In this document: positions 7,792 through 16,728 of the stretch, piece by piece
Numbering within the stretch: position 1 is the stretch's first letter
Layout of the letters: every line of letters starts with the position of its first letter
DNA from: a virus
Reading direction: 5' to 3' (one strand)
Virus record (IMG/VR): IMGVR_UViG_3300021963_000240
Coordinates: 1-43,326 of that record
DNA: 43,326 nucleotides
Notes under the pieces: model-generated
The model's input: only the letters and a program-made list of their open reading frames with translations
What the model was told of the DNA's origin: nothing
Database searches by the model: none
Program-made: the position numbers and the translations under genes

Positions 7792-8597
7792 TGGGTAAGG
7801 AGAATACTATAGTAACAGGTACTACAAGACGACCTAACTACGGTTCGTCTAATAATAGTGGTAATAATTTACACACTATGTTACCTTCATCTCCGTATCA
7901 ATTTGGAATTGTTGAGGCTGTAGATGCTACTTCTAGAGAGATAATATACCGTATTATTGAAAACAATGTTGCTGATAATAAAAGAGGTAAAGCTAAACCA
8001 TTATATAAAAGTAATGTACGCTTACCTGATATAGGCTATGTTGTTCCTTTATTAAGAGGTCCAGATCCAAGTATTAGTAATATTAATGAACAATATTCTA
8101 AAACAGTTTATTACTTAGACCCAATTGGTATTTGGCAAACTGTTGATAAAAATATTATTGAAAGATCAAAACCGAAGGTAGATAACGTAGTAAAAGTTAG
8201 TAAAGATACTATTAATCAATCATTGATAGGAGTACCTGCTAATCAAACAACAACTGAACAGAATAATACAGTGCCTTACACTCCAGAACCTCCAGCACCA
8301 TCACCTTCACCTTCTGTTCCTGCTACATCACCTGTGGCAGCAGCAATACCTCCTACTACACCACCTCCACCACCTGCTCCAACAGCTAATTATACTTTTA
8401 ATATAAGAATATCATATGATACTTGGTATGCTTCAATATATGACAATGGAAAATTAATTGATAGAAGAATGTATGTAGCTAAAAACTACACTGAACAATC
8501 TATAAAAGAATCATTAGTAATGGAAGGGCAAACCTTTGGATTTTATGATAACCAAAACCAAAGCGGAAATCATCCACCTCAACCCGATTTAAAATAA
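7791..8597 (+). CDS. Probable baseplate spike/hub protein with proline-rich linker, 268 aa
   Basis: Residues 30-125 look like an OB-fold-type beta domain (SSPYQFGIVEAVDATSREII, then KSNVRLPDIGYVVPLLRGPD), a pattern that occurs in baseplate hub proteins. A long Pro/Ala/Ser/Thr linker (about residues 160-200) follows, then a C-terminal beta domain (ANYTFNIRISYDTWYASIYD) of about 65 residues. It lies just before a protein with a peptidoglycan-peptidase domain, the usual neighbourhood of gp5-like spikes. The identification is by fold pattern and context, so a different minor baseplate protein is possible. Confidence 0.6.
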   Translation: MGKENTIVTGTTRRPNYGSSNNSGNNLHTMLPSSPYQFGIVEAVDATSREIIYRIIENNVADNKRGKAKPLYKSNVRLPDIGYVVPLLRGPDPSISNINEQYSKTVYYLDPIGIWQTVDKNIIERSKPKVDNVVKVSKDTINQSLIGVPANQTTTEQNNTVPYTPEPPAPSPSPSVPATSPVAAAIPPTTPPPPPAPTANYTFNIRISYDTWYASIYDNGKLIDRRMYVAKNYTEQSIKESLVMEGQTFGFYDNQNQSGNHPPQPDLK

Positions 8598-8598
8598 C

Positions 8599-10386
8599 AT
8601 GGCTAATAATTACTTATCATCTCAAAATCCTACTGATGTCTCCCTTCAATCCGAAGATGGAGGTGGGTTAATTTTTACTGATAAAGGAAAATTTTTATTT
8701 GGAGCTAAAACACAAGCTGAACTTAAAGACTTAACTGAAAAGGGACATCAAGGTGATGTGGATGTTAATCCAAATACAAATACTTCATTTATTGGTATAA
8801 TGAATGATACTAGTGACGCTGTGCCTATTGATGTAGCGAGTAAAAACCAATATTCTTTATATTCACCTCCTGATGTAACAGCTGCTAATCCTCCTAATGT
8901 TGAATGCAGCAATGAAGTTATTGAAACATCTGTTGTTTTATTACTTACAATGAATGAAGCAATTAAAAAGAAATACCCAGATCAATCTCAAAAATACGGC
9001 GCTTATAACCTATATGATCAAAGTATTAAAGATGGAGATATAAATAAAGCTAAAGAAGTATTTTTATATAGATATTGGAACAATAATTTCGGTAGCGATT
9101 TCTTACTTAAATATGAAAATGAAGTTTTAAAACCTAGCAATTTCCCTCCAGGTTTACGTATTATGATAGCAGCTAGTAATTACACACGTAATGAATGGAT
9201 TAATAGTATATTAAGTACTGTTGGACCTGATTATCTAAATAGTAATATAGGAGTACCTTATAGATTATTAGATGATTATTTTTTTAAATTTAATAGAGAT
9301 ACTGAAGTTTCAATACAATATTATGATATAAATGGAAAAGTTAAGAGTGGTAAATTTGTTTATAACCCACGATTTAAAGATATAGAAAAAGATAAAGAAT
9401 TCACACTTACTTCTGAAGAACGTGTTGATTTATTTTTAAAGCAATATAATCAAATTATAGATGTATATAATACAGACAAAGAAGATTTTATTGATAACCT
9501 ATATGATGATATTATAAGAAATATAGAACAAACTTATAATAGAAATACATATGATGGTACAACAGTATTTTCTTTTGAAGCAAATGAAAAAGAGTGGAAT
9601 ATAGCTTTACTTGATAAAGCAAAAGAATTAGCAATAAAATATATGGATTGTCCTGCGGGAACACAAATGCGTAATACAGAAATTCCACAATCAACTCCTG
9701 CACCAACTCCTACTCCAACACCACCAGTTTCAAAAACTGCTCAAGAAGTTTTAGATGGAATATATGAAGCTAATTTTTTACCATCTAGTGAAGATGATCA
9801 ACAAGTGACTTATGTTTATGATGATGATCAAAAAATAAATGAAGAAATTGTTAAATTAATTGGTATAGGTACAATCAAAACAGAAAATATTAGTACAGCT
9901 AATACCCCTGCTAAATATAATATTTCTGCTGTTACCTTAGGTAATATAGGTCCTTATGTAAAATTCGCAGCTGTGGGTACTGTAGGTAAAAGTAATGCTT
10001 TACAAGATTGGAAAGATGGAATTATTAATCCAAACACTGTTATTGATATAGCTACAGCTGCAAAAGCAGCAGGTGTTGTAGCTACTATTACCACAGCTAA
10101 AACAGGACATTCTGAAAAAACAAAAGGAGGCAAAAATACAAGTCGACATATGGATGGTACAGGTGTTGACGTTGCTATTATAGATGGTATTGGAGCTGGT
10201 GGTGCTACTGATGCTAGTAATGGTAATGCTAAATTTAGAGAATTAGGTTATAAATTAAAAGACGCTTTAGTACAAATGGGGTATAAATGGAACTCTGAAT
10301 CTGGATATGATAAAGCAGTATTATGGCAAACAAATACAGGCGGCAACCACTATAACCACTTACATGTAAGTAATAGAATAAAATAA
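8599..10386 (+). CDS. Baseplate-associated peptidoglycan peptidase (M15-like), 595 aa
   Basis: The C-terminal domain (about residues 430-595) carries the zinc-site pattern of M15/LAS-type DD-peptidases: S515-R-H517...D524 in SRHMDGTGVDVAI, and H584-Y-N-H-L-H589 at the end. In that family His, Asp and the last His bind zinc. A Thr/Pro linker (PAPTPTPTPPVS) at about residues 370-382 separates it from a large N-terminal part of unknown fold. The N-terminal segment FTDKGKFLFGAKTQ and the position in the hub region suggest a virion protein that opens the cell wall during entry, comparable in role to the T4 gp5 lysozyme domain but with peptidase chemistry. Confidence 0.78.
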   Translation: MANNYLSSQNPTDVSLQSEDGGGLIFTDKGKFLFGAKTQAELKDLTEKGHQGDVDVNPNTNTSFIGIMNDTSDAVPIDVASKNQYSLYSPPDVTAANPPNVECSNEVIETSVVLLLTMNEAIKKKYPDQSQKYGAYNLYDQSIKDGDINKAKEVFLYRYWNNNFGSDFLLKYENEVLKPSNFPPGLRIMIAASNYTRNEWINSILSTVGPDYLNSNIGVPYRLLDDYFFKFNRDTEVSIQYYDINGKVKSGKFVYNPRFKDIEKDKEFTLTSEERVDLFLKQYNQIIDVYNTDKEDFIDNLYDDIIRNIEQTYNRNTYDGTTVFSFEANEKEWNIALLDKAKELAIKYMDCPAGTQMRNTEIPQSTPAPTPTPTPPVSKTAQEVLDGIYEANFLPSSEDDQQVTYVYDDDQKINEEIVKLIGIGTIKTENISTANTPAKYNISAVTLGNIGPYVKFAAVGTVGKSNALQDWKDGIINPNTVIDIATAAKAAGVVATITTAKTGHSEKTKGGKNTSRHMDGTGVDVAIIDGIGAGGATDASNGNAKFRELGYKLKDALVQMGYKWNSESGYDKAVLWQTNTGGNHYNHLHVSNRIK

Positions 10387-10823
10387 TGGCATACAACGAT
10401 ATTAAAACATACAGAGGAGAACAAATTCAATTAGCATCAGGACGTTTAGTCTTTAATGCTAAAATCAATGATGTATATGTTAACGCTAAACGCTATATTA
10501 ATCTAGCAGCAGGTGATAAAGTAACTATTGACGTTGGTAGTATTGATAGTGATAATGAAGAAAATATGTTTTTAGTTAACGCCCCTAAAATGCAGTTGGG
10601 TTTAGAAAGATACGGTATTGTAGAACCAATAGTTAAAGGAGAAGAATTAGATAAAATATTAAGTTCTTTAATGGAAGCATTATCTGAATATAGTAATATG
10701 GTAGCGATATTAGCACCTACTCCTTCTTTAGCATTTTTACCTCCTAAATTTTTGCAAGGACGATTACAAAATATAAAGGAACAATTAGACAATTTTAAAT
10801 CAACTAAATCATTCACAATATAA
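10386..10823 (+). CDS. Baseplate-region hypothetical protein, 145 aa
   Basis: The start overlaps the previous stop (TAATG). The N-terminal half is beta-rich (GRLVFNAKINDVYVNAKRYINLAAGDKVTIDVG), and the C-terminal half is helical with a Pro-rich turn (APTPSLAFLPPKFLQGRLQNI). The N-terminal strands would suit a small virion protein that packs on the spike complex. No family name can be given with confidence. Tight coupling to genes on both sides places it in the baseplate operon. Confidence 0.68.
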   Translation: MAYNDIKTYRGEQIQLASGRLVFNAKINDVYVNAKRYINLAAGDKVTIDVGSIDSDNEENMFLVNAPKMQLGLERYGIVEPIVKGEELDKILSSLMEALSEYSNMVAILAPTPSLAFLPPKFLQGRLQNIKEQLDNFKSTKSFTI

Positions 10824-11866
10824 TGGCTTTATCACTTCCTACAAATATAGATCCAGCTCAAGCAAAAGCATTAGCAGAACAGGCTGCTATCCAAGCTAAA
10901 AAGAAGTATGAAGATTCTAAGGATAAATTAGACAAAGCAAAATCTACTGCTAATAAAGCTAGAAGAGAATTTAATAAAGCTAAGGATGCTAAAGGATTTT
11001 TAAAAAGTCAAAATAGTTTAAGCTCAGCTGATGTTAAAAATATACTAGCCGCAGCTGCTATACCTATTTTAATGAAGTTTATTAACGCAGAAAAAGTAGC
11101 AAATTATTTAATAGAAAAACTTACTAGAGAAGTTAAAAAGAAATTAAGTAAATATGGTACTGTTGAAGTAGTTGATGGTACAATAATATTCACTCCTAGA
11201 GATAAAAATAGTGCCTTTACAAAAACTGTTAGAAATTTTAAACGTCAAGTAGATAGTATAAAAAAAGTAATTAGTACTATAAAAACTATAATTGATACTT
11301 TAGTTACTTTACTTAAAATAATTAGAGCAGGTCTAGTCGCTCTTAAATTATATATTGTTTTATTAAAAGTTAAACTTAAAAAACTAGAAATAAAAGCAGC
11401 AGCAGAAGCTGCACTCCCAACAGAATCAAAACCAGCCCTGGCTGAATATATAGCATTCAAAGCAAAAGTTGATCCTATAATAAATGTATTAGAAAAAAAA
11501 GTAGATGATTATCTATTAATGGCAACTGTTATTAGTGGTATATTAGGTATATTTAAGAAAATGATTGATAAACTTAAAGAAAAACTAGACAAATTCAATA
11601 TCATCATCAATGAATTACCTGATTATTCAGCCATAGTAGAACCAGAATACACAGCACCAACAACAACAGAAAGTGCTAATTTAGAAGAAGATTATGAAGA
11701 TATGAATGGTAAACAATATACTATTAAAACTATAACTTTACCTAACGGATTATTACAAGTTACAGCATATGATAAAATAAGTAACTTACCAGTAACAAAA
11801 ACAGCTCCTAGTAAAACACGCGGAGCTGATCAATTAGTTGATGAAATTAAACAAATATTAGGATAA
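10823..11866 (+). CDS. Long coiled-coil protein of the baseplate region, 347 aa
   Basis: Residues 10-60 are an Ala/Lys-rich helix (AEQAAIQAKKKYEDSKDKL), followed by long amphipathic and hydrophobic helices including VISTIKTIIDTLVTLLKIIR, and a second heptad region at about 190-265. The last 80 residues are beta-like (GKQYTIKTITLPNGLLQVTAYD). The hydrophobic central part could insert in membranes or pack inside the tail. A tape-measure-like or hub-bound role is conceivable but unproven; the length is short for a tape measure of a myovirus. Confidence 0.65.
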   Translation: MALSLPTNIDPAQAKALAEQAAIQAKKKYEDSKDKLDKAKSTANKARREFNKAKDAKGFLKSQNSLSSADVKNILAAAAIPILMKFINAEKVANYLIEKLTREVKKKLSKYGTVEVVDGTIIFTPRDKNSAFTKTVRNFKRQVDSIKKVISTIKTIIDTLVTLLKIIRAGLVALKLYIVLLKVKLKKLEIKAAAEAALPTESKPALAEYIAFKAKVDPIINVLEKKVDDYLLMATVISGILGIFKKMIDKLKEKLDKFNIIINELPDYSAIVEPEYTAPTTTESANLEEDYEDMNGKQYTIKTITLPNGLLQVTAYDKISNLPVTKTAPSKTRGADQLVDEIKQILG

Positions 11867-11871
11867 TAAAA

Positions 11872-11879
11872 TATTTATA
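11872..11879 (+). promoter_or_regulatory. TATTTATA element directly before a start codon
   Basis: The motif ends only three bases before the ATG at 11883 (TATTTATAAACATG). If transcription began about six bases after the motif, as in T4 late promoters, the mRNA would start inside the start codon. So this copy either serves another function or makes a leaderless message from a later start. Confidence 0.35.
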
Positions 11880-11882
11880 AAC

Positions 11883-12335
11883 ATGAAAGCGGATACATTC
11901 GTAAAATTATTAAGAAAAGTCGTACGTGAAGAAGTACAAGCTGTTGTAAGGGAAGAGCTAGGATTATTACTTGAGGCACCAACCCCTAAACCGGTAGTGG
12001 CAGAGTCCAAAAAACCGGCTATTAAAAATTCCATGGTCGAATCAATACGACCTGCCAAACCTACACAGCCTTCAAAATCTATGAATTTTTCTAGTAACAA
12101 CGTATTAAATGATATTCTAAATGAAACAGCTAATGCTGGTGAGTGGAGAAGTGTAGCAGATATGAAATCAAACGATGTTATGGGATTTGGAGGAAATGAA
12201 TCAATGGTGGTAGAAAGCGTAGACCAAATGCTAGCTAGTACAAGACCAGCAGGAGATATCAACGCTGTTAGAATTGATGTTGTACCTGACTTTACAGCTT
12301 TAATGAGTAAAATGAAACAAGAAGGACAAATCTAA
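11883..12335 (+). CDS. Hypothetical protein, 150 aa, before gp25
   Basis: The N-terminal 30 residues form a basic/acidic amphipathic helix (LLRKVVREEVQAVVREELG), followed by a low-complexity Pro/Lys/Ser region (residues 38-75) and a more ordered C-terminal part. I do not recognise it. It overlaps gene 25 by one base (TAATG). The helix plus disordered linker recalls small scaffolding or tail-completion proteins, but that is only a resemblance. Confidence 0.65.
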   Translation: MKADTFVKLLRKVVREEVQAVVREELGLLLEAPTPKPVVAESKKPAIKNSMVESIRPAKPTQPSKSMNFSSNNVLNDILNETANAGEWRSVADMKSNDVMGFGGNESMVVESVDQMLASTRPAGDINAVRIDVVPDFTALMSKMKQEGQI

Positions 12336-12754
12336 TGTTAAAAAGACAAACATATAAAGTTAACCCTCAAGACATAGGCCAAGCTAAAGGTATAGGTATT
12401 AGTGTCCTTTTTAATAACGGTGATAATGTTTTTAATACAACAATAACAACTAAAGAACAAGTTAAATCTAACTTAATTAATTATATATTAACTAATAAAG
12501 GTGAACGCATGTTCAATCCCAATTTTGGTGGTGATTTAAGAGCATCATTATTTGAACAAACAACAGGATTTGATAGTGTAGCGGCTAGACTAGAACAAGA
12601 AATATATGCCTATGTTCCAAATATAATAATAAAAAACATAGGTATAACCCCATACCCAGACGAAAATGCGATAAATATATCTTTAGATTATTCAATTAAT
12701 AATCAAGATGATACTTTAACTATTAACGTTTCAACAGATAACTTAACTAAATAA
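12335..12754 (+). CDS. 25: gp25-like baseplate wedge protein, 139 aa
   Basis: The sequence has the recognisable gp25/IraD-like core: KEQVKSNLINYILTNKGERM, then FNPNFGGDLRASLFE, then a helix ending in RLEQEIYAYVPNI and the strand pair around IGITPYPDENAINISLDYSI. gp25 forms part of the conserved baseplate wedge core that initiates sheath assembly in contractile tails. The length fits (T4 gp25 is 132 aa). It is followed two bases later by the gp6-like gene, which is the conserved order in T4-like phages. Confidence 0.93.
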   Translation: MLKRQTYKVNPQDIGQAKGIGISVLFNNGDNVFNTTITTKEQVKSNLINYILTNKGERMFNPNFGGDLRASLFEQTTGFDSVAARLEQEIYAYVPNIIIKNIGITPYPDENAINISLDYSINNQDDTLTINVSTDNLTK

Positions 12755-12756
12755 TA

Positions 12757-14631
12757 ATGGCAAACGTACCTGATATAAAATATTTTGATAAAGACTTTAC
12801 TACGTTAAAGCAAGACTTAATTAATTATGCTAAAACCTATTTCCAAAATAGCTACATGGACTTCAGTCCTTCAGCTCCAGGTAATATGTTCATGGAAATG
12901 GCTGCTTATGTAGGTGATGTATTATCATTTTACACTGATACTCAGTTACAAGAAACATTATTATTATACGCTCAAGAGAGAAAAAATATTATTGCTTTAG
13001 CTTATGCTTTAGGTTATCGTCCTAAAGTAACTACAGCATCATCAGTATTATTAGATGTATTTCAATTAATACCATCTAATGGTGCTCCTAACTATAATCC
13101 TGACTATAGATATACTGTTAAAGTAGGCAAAAACTCATCAATTAAATCTATATCAAATCCTGATATTAATTTTATCACTCAGGATACGGTTGATTTTAAT
13201 TTTTCTTCATCATTTGATAAGACTGAAATAACACCATATCAATACTATACTTCAACAAATCATCCTCAATATTACTTAGTTAAAAAACAAGTTGAAGCAG
13301 TATCAGGACAAATTAAAACAGCTGAATTTACATTTACAACTCCTCAGCAATTCCAATCCGTAACTATAAGTGATAGTAATATCATTCAAATATTAAATGT
13401 TACAGACAGTGATAATAATACATGGTATGAAGTTCCTTATCTAGCTCAGGATACTGTATTTGATGAGTCTCTTAATTTACCAATTAATGAACCTAACTAT
13501 TATACTCAAGATGATAACGCTCGTTTTTTATTACGTCTAAAAAAAGTACAAAGACGTTTTGTAACTCGTTTTGATGATGATAATAACTTAAGATTAGAAT
13601 TTGGTAGCGGTGTTTTATCCACATCAGATGAAACTATTATTCCTAATCCTGATAATGTAGGTTTAGGTTTAGTAGATGGTATAAGTAAAATGAATATGGC
13701 TTATGATCCATCAAATTTTATGTATACTGCTGAATATGGTATTGCTCCTTCAAATACAACATTAACTATAACTTATTTAGTTGGTGGTGGTATAAAATCT
13801 AATTTACCATCAGGCGATATAGGTTTAAATAATAGTATTAATATATCTTATAATTCTTATAATTTAGATCCTGCTATACTTAATATAGTAAGTGGTTCTG
13901 TTAGATTTAACAATCCATCCCCATCATCTGGAGGTGGACCTGGAGAAACTACTGAACAAATTCGTTTACAAGCATTAGCTAATTTTCCTACTCAAAATAG
14001 AAATGTTACTAAAGCTGACTATTTAGTTCGTACTTTATCTTTACCTGCTAAATATGGTTATATAAGTAAAGCTTATGTAACACAAGATTATTTAGTAGCT
14101 AACGATACTGATAAACAAAATTTTGTTACTAGTAATCCATTAGCAATTTCTATTTATGTTTTATCAAATGATATAAATGGTAAAATAACAACAGCCGCTA
14201 ATGTTATTAAGCAAAACTTAAAAACATACTTATCATATGAAAAAATGATGAGTGACGCTGTTTTAATTAAAGATGCATATTACGCTAATATTAAAGTCAA
14301 TTTTGATATAACTGTACTACCAGCCTATAACTCTCAAGAAATATTAACTAAATGTATCAATGAGTTAAAAACATATTTTGATATAGCTAAATGGCAAATC
14401 AACCAACCAATTATATACTCAGATATTTACAATTTAATAGGTGCTGTTAAGGGTGTTCAATCAGTAATTAAAGTAACTATTGATAACTTAGCAGGCGGTA
14501 ACTACTCTCCATTTGGGTATGATATAACATCAGCAACTAAACAAGGTGTTGTATATCCATCTATAGACCCAATGATTTTTGAAGTAAGATATCCAGATTC
14601 AGATATTTATGGTCGCGTTGTAACCTACTAA
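12757..14631 (+). CDS. 6: gp6-like baseplate wedge protein (gpJ family), 624 aa
   Basis: The N-terminus contains the characteristic gp6 segment: FDKDFTTLKQDLINYAKTYF, then FSPSAPGNMFMEMAAYVGDV, then QETLLLYAQERKNIIALAYA and LGYRPK. The C-terminal region has the gpJ-like segment EQIRLQALANFPTQNRNVTK and ADYLVR near residues 405-425. In T4, gp6 dimers form the inner ring and wedge core of the baseplate. The length is close to T4 gp6 (660). It directly follows gene 25. Confidence 0.93.
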   Translation: MANVPDIKYFDKDFTTLKQDLINYAKTYFQNSYMDFSPSAPGNMFMEMAAYVGDVLSFYTDTQLQETLLLYAQERKNIIALAYALGYRPKVTTASSVLLDVFQLIPSNGAPNYNPDYRYTVKVGKNSSIKSISNPDINFITQDTVDFNFSSSFDKTEITPYQYYTSTNHPQYYLVKKQVEAVSGQIKTAEFTFTTPQQFQSVTISDSNIIQILNVTDSDNNTWYEVPYLAQDTVFDESLNLPINEPNYYTQDDNARFLLRLKKVQRRFVTRFDDDNNLRLEFGSGVLSTSDETIIPNPDNVGLGLVDGISKMNMAYDPSNFMYTAEYGIAPSNTTLTITYLVGGGIKSNLPSGDIGLNNSINISYNSYNLDPAILNIVSGSVRFNNPSPSSGGGPGETTEQIRLQALANFPTQNRNVTKADYLVRTLSLPAKYGYISKAYVTQDYLVANDTDKQNFVTSNPLAISIYVLSNDINGKITTAANVIKQNLKTYLSYEKMMSDAVLIKDAYYANIKVNFDITVLPAYNSQEILTKCINELKTYFDIAKWQINQPIIYSDIYNLIGAVKGVQSVIKVTIDNLAGGNYSPFGYDITSATKQGVVYPSIDPMIFEVRYPDSDIYGRVVTY

Positions 14632-14642
14632 AAATTAAAATT

Positions 14643-15242
14643 ATGGACTTAAGTAAATTAAAAGGACATGTTCCTGATAAAGTAATCGATCAAATCCCAG
14701 GAGTAATGGATAAATTCCAAATTAATACTCCATTACGTTTAGCACATTTTTTAGCCCAATGTGGCCACGAATCAGGTGGATTTAGATTAACTAAAGAAAA
14801 TTTAAACTATAGTGCTAAAGGATTAGCAGGTACATTTAAAAAATATTTCCCAACAGAAGCCGCAGCCGCATCATATGCTAGACAACCTGAGAAAATTGCT
14901 AATAAAGTGTATGGAGGTAGAATGGGTAACGGCCCTGAATCATCTGGAGACGGTGCAAAATATTGTGGTCGTGGTTATATACAGTTAACAGGTAAAGATA
15001 ACTATACAGCATTTGGCAAATCAATTAATGAAGATATTTGCGCTAACCCACAAGTAGTGGCTGACAAATATGCTTTGTTATCAGCTGCTTGGTTCTTTAA
15101 TAAGAATGGTTTACATAAAATGGCTGATGAAGGTGCTACTGACGCGGTTGTAACTAAAATTACAAAGCGTGTTAATGGAGGTACTATTGGATTGCCTGAT
15201 CGTATTAAGCATTTTAAAGAATACCACGCCTTACTAGCTTAA
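14643..15242 (+). CDS. GH19 chitinase-like endolysin, 199 aa
   Basis: The GH19 catalytic region is clear: AHFLAQCGHESGGFRLTKEN with the catalytic Glu at residue 43, followed by NYSAKGLAGTFKKYFP and the GRGYIQLTGKDNY motif typical of the family. GH19 enzymes of phages cut the glycan backbone of peptidoglycan and act as endolysins. There is no signal peptide, so export would depend on a holin or it may ride in the virion. It sits between the gp6-like and other baseplate genes, an odd place for a lysis gene, and this supports a possible virion role. Confidence 0.9.
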   Translation: MDLSKLKGHVPDKVIDQIPGVMDKFQINTPLRLAHFLAQCGHESGGFRLTKENLNYSAKGLAGTFKKYFPTEAAAASYARQPEKIANKVYGGRMGNGPESSGDGAKYCGRGYIQLTGKDNYTAFGKSINEDICANPQVVADKYALLSAAWFFNKNGLHKMADEGATDAVVTKITKRVNGGTIGLPDRIKHFKEYHALLA

Positions 15243-15259
15243 TCTCTATAAACATTCCA

Positions 15260-15267
15260 TATTTATA
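15260..15267 (+). promoter_or_regulatory. TATTTATA element
   Basis: This is found in the 45-base gap after the endolysin, 20 bases before the ATG at 15288. The spacing would suit a late promoter for the following structural genes. Confidence 0.45.
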
Positions 15268-15287
15268 CTAGAATAATACTAATATAA

Positions 15288-16379
15288 ATGGGTGTTTACA
15301 AAATATTTCCTTCACAGGATACAACAATCTATACAGATTATAAAACTCTGAATGCAGGGTTGGATTCAATTTTAGATTTATCTAAAAATGCTCCATACCA
15401 ATTTGCATCATCATCAACTAGTCGTATATTAATTAAATTTGATAATACTGATATAGCTGATGCTGTTTCTAAATCAGGACCTAATTTTACTGCGTCCTTA
15501 AAATTATACAACGCTCACGTTGAAGGTATTCCTACTAATTTTGATATTGAGGTGCATCCTGTATATCAAAGTTGGGCTATGGGTACAGGACGTTTTAATA
15601 ATCTTCCTGAATCAAGTGATGGGGCTAGTTGGACATATAGAAATCCAAATCAAACAGATGCTTGGACTATAACTAGTCTACCATCAGGTATTACATCATC
15701 ATACTTCACAAGAGATGAAGGCGGTGCTAACTGGTACACAGCTTCTGTTACTCAATCATTTGATTATTTTTCAACTAAAGATATTAATGTTGATGTTACT
15801 CAATTTGTAGGATGGTGGACAGGAAGTGTTATTACTAATAACGGCTTCTTAATTAAAAATACAGGTAGCATTGAGTTTGATTATAGTTACAAATATACAT
15901 TTAATTTCTTTTCTAGAGATACTAACACTATTTATCCACCTTGCTTGGAGTTTAAATGGGATGATAGTACATTCAACCCGGGCTCAACCCCATATGTTCC
16001 TAATGAAGAAATAAACATTGCTCTTGCTAATAACAAGAGTATGTTTTATGAAACAGAATATGTGAAGTTTAGAGTGTATGCTAGAGAAAAATATCCTGCT
16101 AGAGTTTACTCACAAACATCATTATATCCATATAATAAACTATTGCCTACAGCATCTTATTATTCAATTATAGACATGAATTCAAATGTTAAAATTGTTG
16201 ATTTTGATAATGTAGCTACTAAATTAAGTAATGACACAACTAGTAGTTATTTTAGATTACATATGGCTGGATTAGAACCTGAACGTTATTATAAAATACA
16301 AATTAAGTCTATCATTGATGGTGGTACTTATATTTTTGATGACGATTATTATTTTAAAGTTTTACAAACAGTTAACTAA
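15288..16379 (+). CDS. DNRLRE-like virion structural protein, 363 aa
   Basis: The first 200 residues resemble a DNRLRE-type beta domain: FPSQDTTIYTDYKTLNAGLD at the start, SRILIKFDNTDI after it, and WAMGTGRFNN with SSDGASWTYRN further on. Such domains are beta-sandwiches found in surface and phage structural proteins. The C-terminal part is beta-rich (NKSMFYETEYVKFRVYAREKY). It follows gp6 in the order and could occupy a baseplate position like T4 gp7/gp8, but I see no specific similarity to either. The stop overlaps the next start (TAATG). Confidence 0.72.
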   Translation: MGVYKIFPSQDTTIYTDYKTLNAGLDSILDLSKNAPYQFASSSTSRILIKFDNTDIADAVSKSGPNFTASLKLYNAHVEGIPTNFDIEVHPVYQSWAMGTGRFNNLPESSDGASWTYRNPNQTDAWTITSLPSGITSSYFTRDEGGANWYTASVTQSFDYFSTKDINVDVTQFVGWWTGSVITNNGFLIKNTGSIEFDYSYKYTFNFFSRDTNTIYPPCLEFKWDDSTFNPGSTPYVPNEEINIALANNKSMFYETEYVKFRVYAREKYPARVYSQTSLYPYNKLLPTASYYSIIDMNSNVKIVDFDNVATKLSNDTTSSYFRLHMAGLEPERYYKIQIKSIIDGGTYIFDDDYYFKVLQTVN

Positions 16380-16726
16380 TGGCTGAACAAGTAAAGATAC
16401 AAAAAACTATTTATAGCACTGCTACTTTTAATAAAGTTGTTGATACTGACTTCACTCAACTTGCCAACAGCAAACGAGCAACAACCCCACCAGAAAAAAC
16501 AGTTACTGTAAATAAATTTTTTAATGAATACGATGAGTTATTTTATCAAATACCTCCAAGCGGCTCAGAAGAATCACATTTAGCTTTAGCTACTAGAAGT
16601 TTAGACTATTTAGGTTTATCACTAGATGTTTTACAAAGTGAAATTACTTATTTAAGAGAAGAAAATATTGATTTAAAAAATCAAATAGTATTATCTTCTC
16701 AAATTAACCTAGGAACAGAAATATAA
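16379..16726 (+). CDS. Small structural-region protein with C-terminal coiled coil, 115 aa
   Basis: Residues 1-55 are beta-like with a conserved-looking NEYDELFYQIPPSGSEES segment. Residues 65-110 are a helix with heptads (LDYLGLSLDVLQSEITYL, then REENIDLKNQIVL). This would suit a small trimeric fibre-attachment or wedge protein. It is translationally coupled to the DNRLRE-like gene and stands two bases before the giant structural gene. Confidence 0.7.
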   Translation: MAEQVKIQKTIYSTATFNKVVDTDFTQLANSKRATTPPEKTVTVNKFFNEYDELFYQIPPSGSEESHLALATRSLDYLGLSLDVLQSEITYLREENIDLKNQIVLSSQINLGTEI

Positions 16727-16728
16727 CA

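Noticed and set aside
11858-12262. Minus-strand ORF of 134 aa opposite the gene before gp25
   Set aside because: It mirrors the + strand coding sequence and has no start context. The + strand gene is coupled to gp25 by TAATG.
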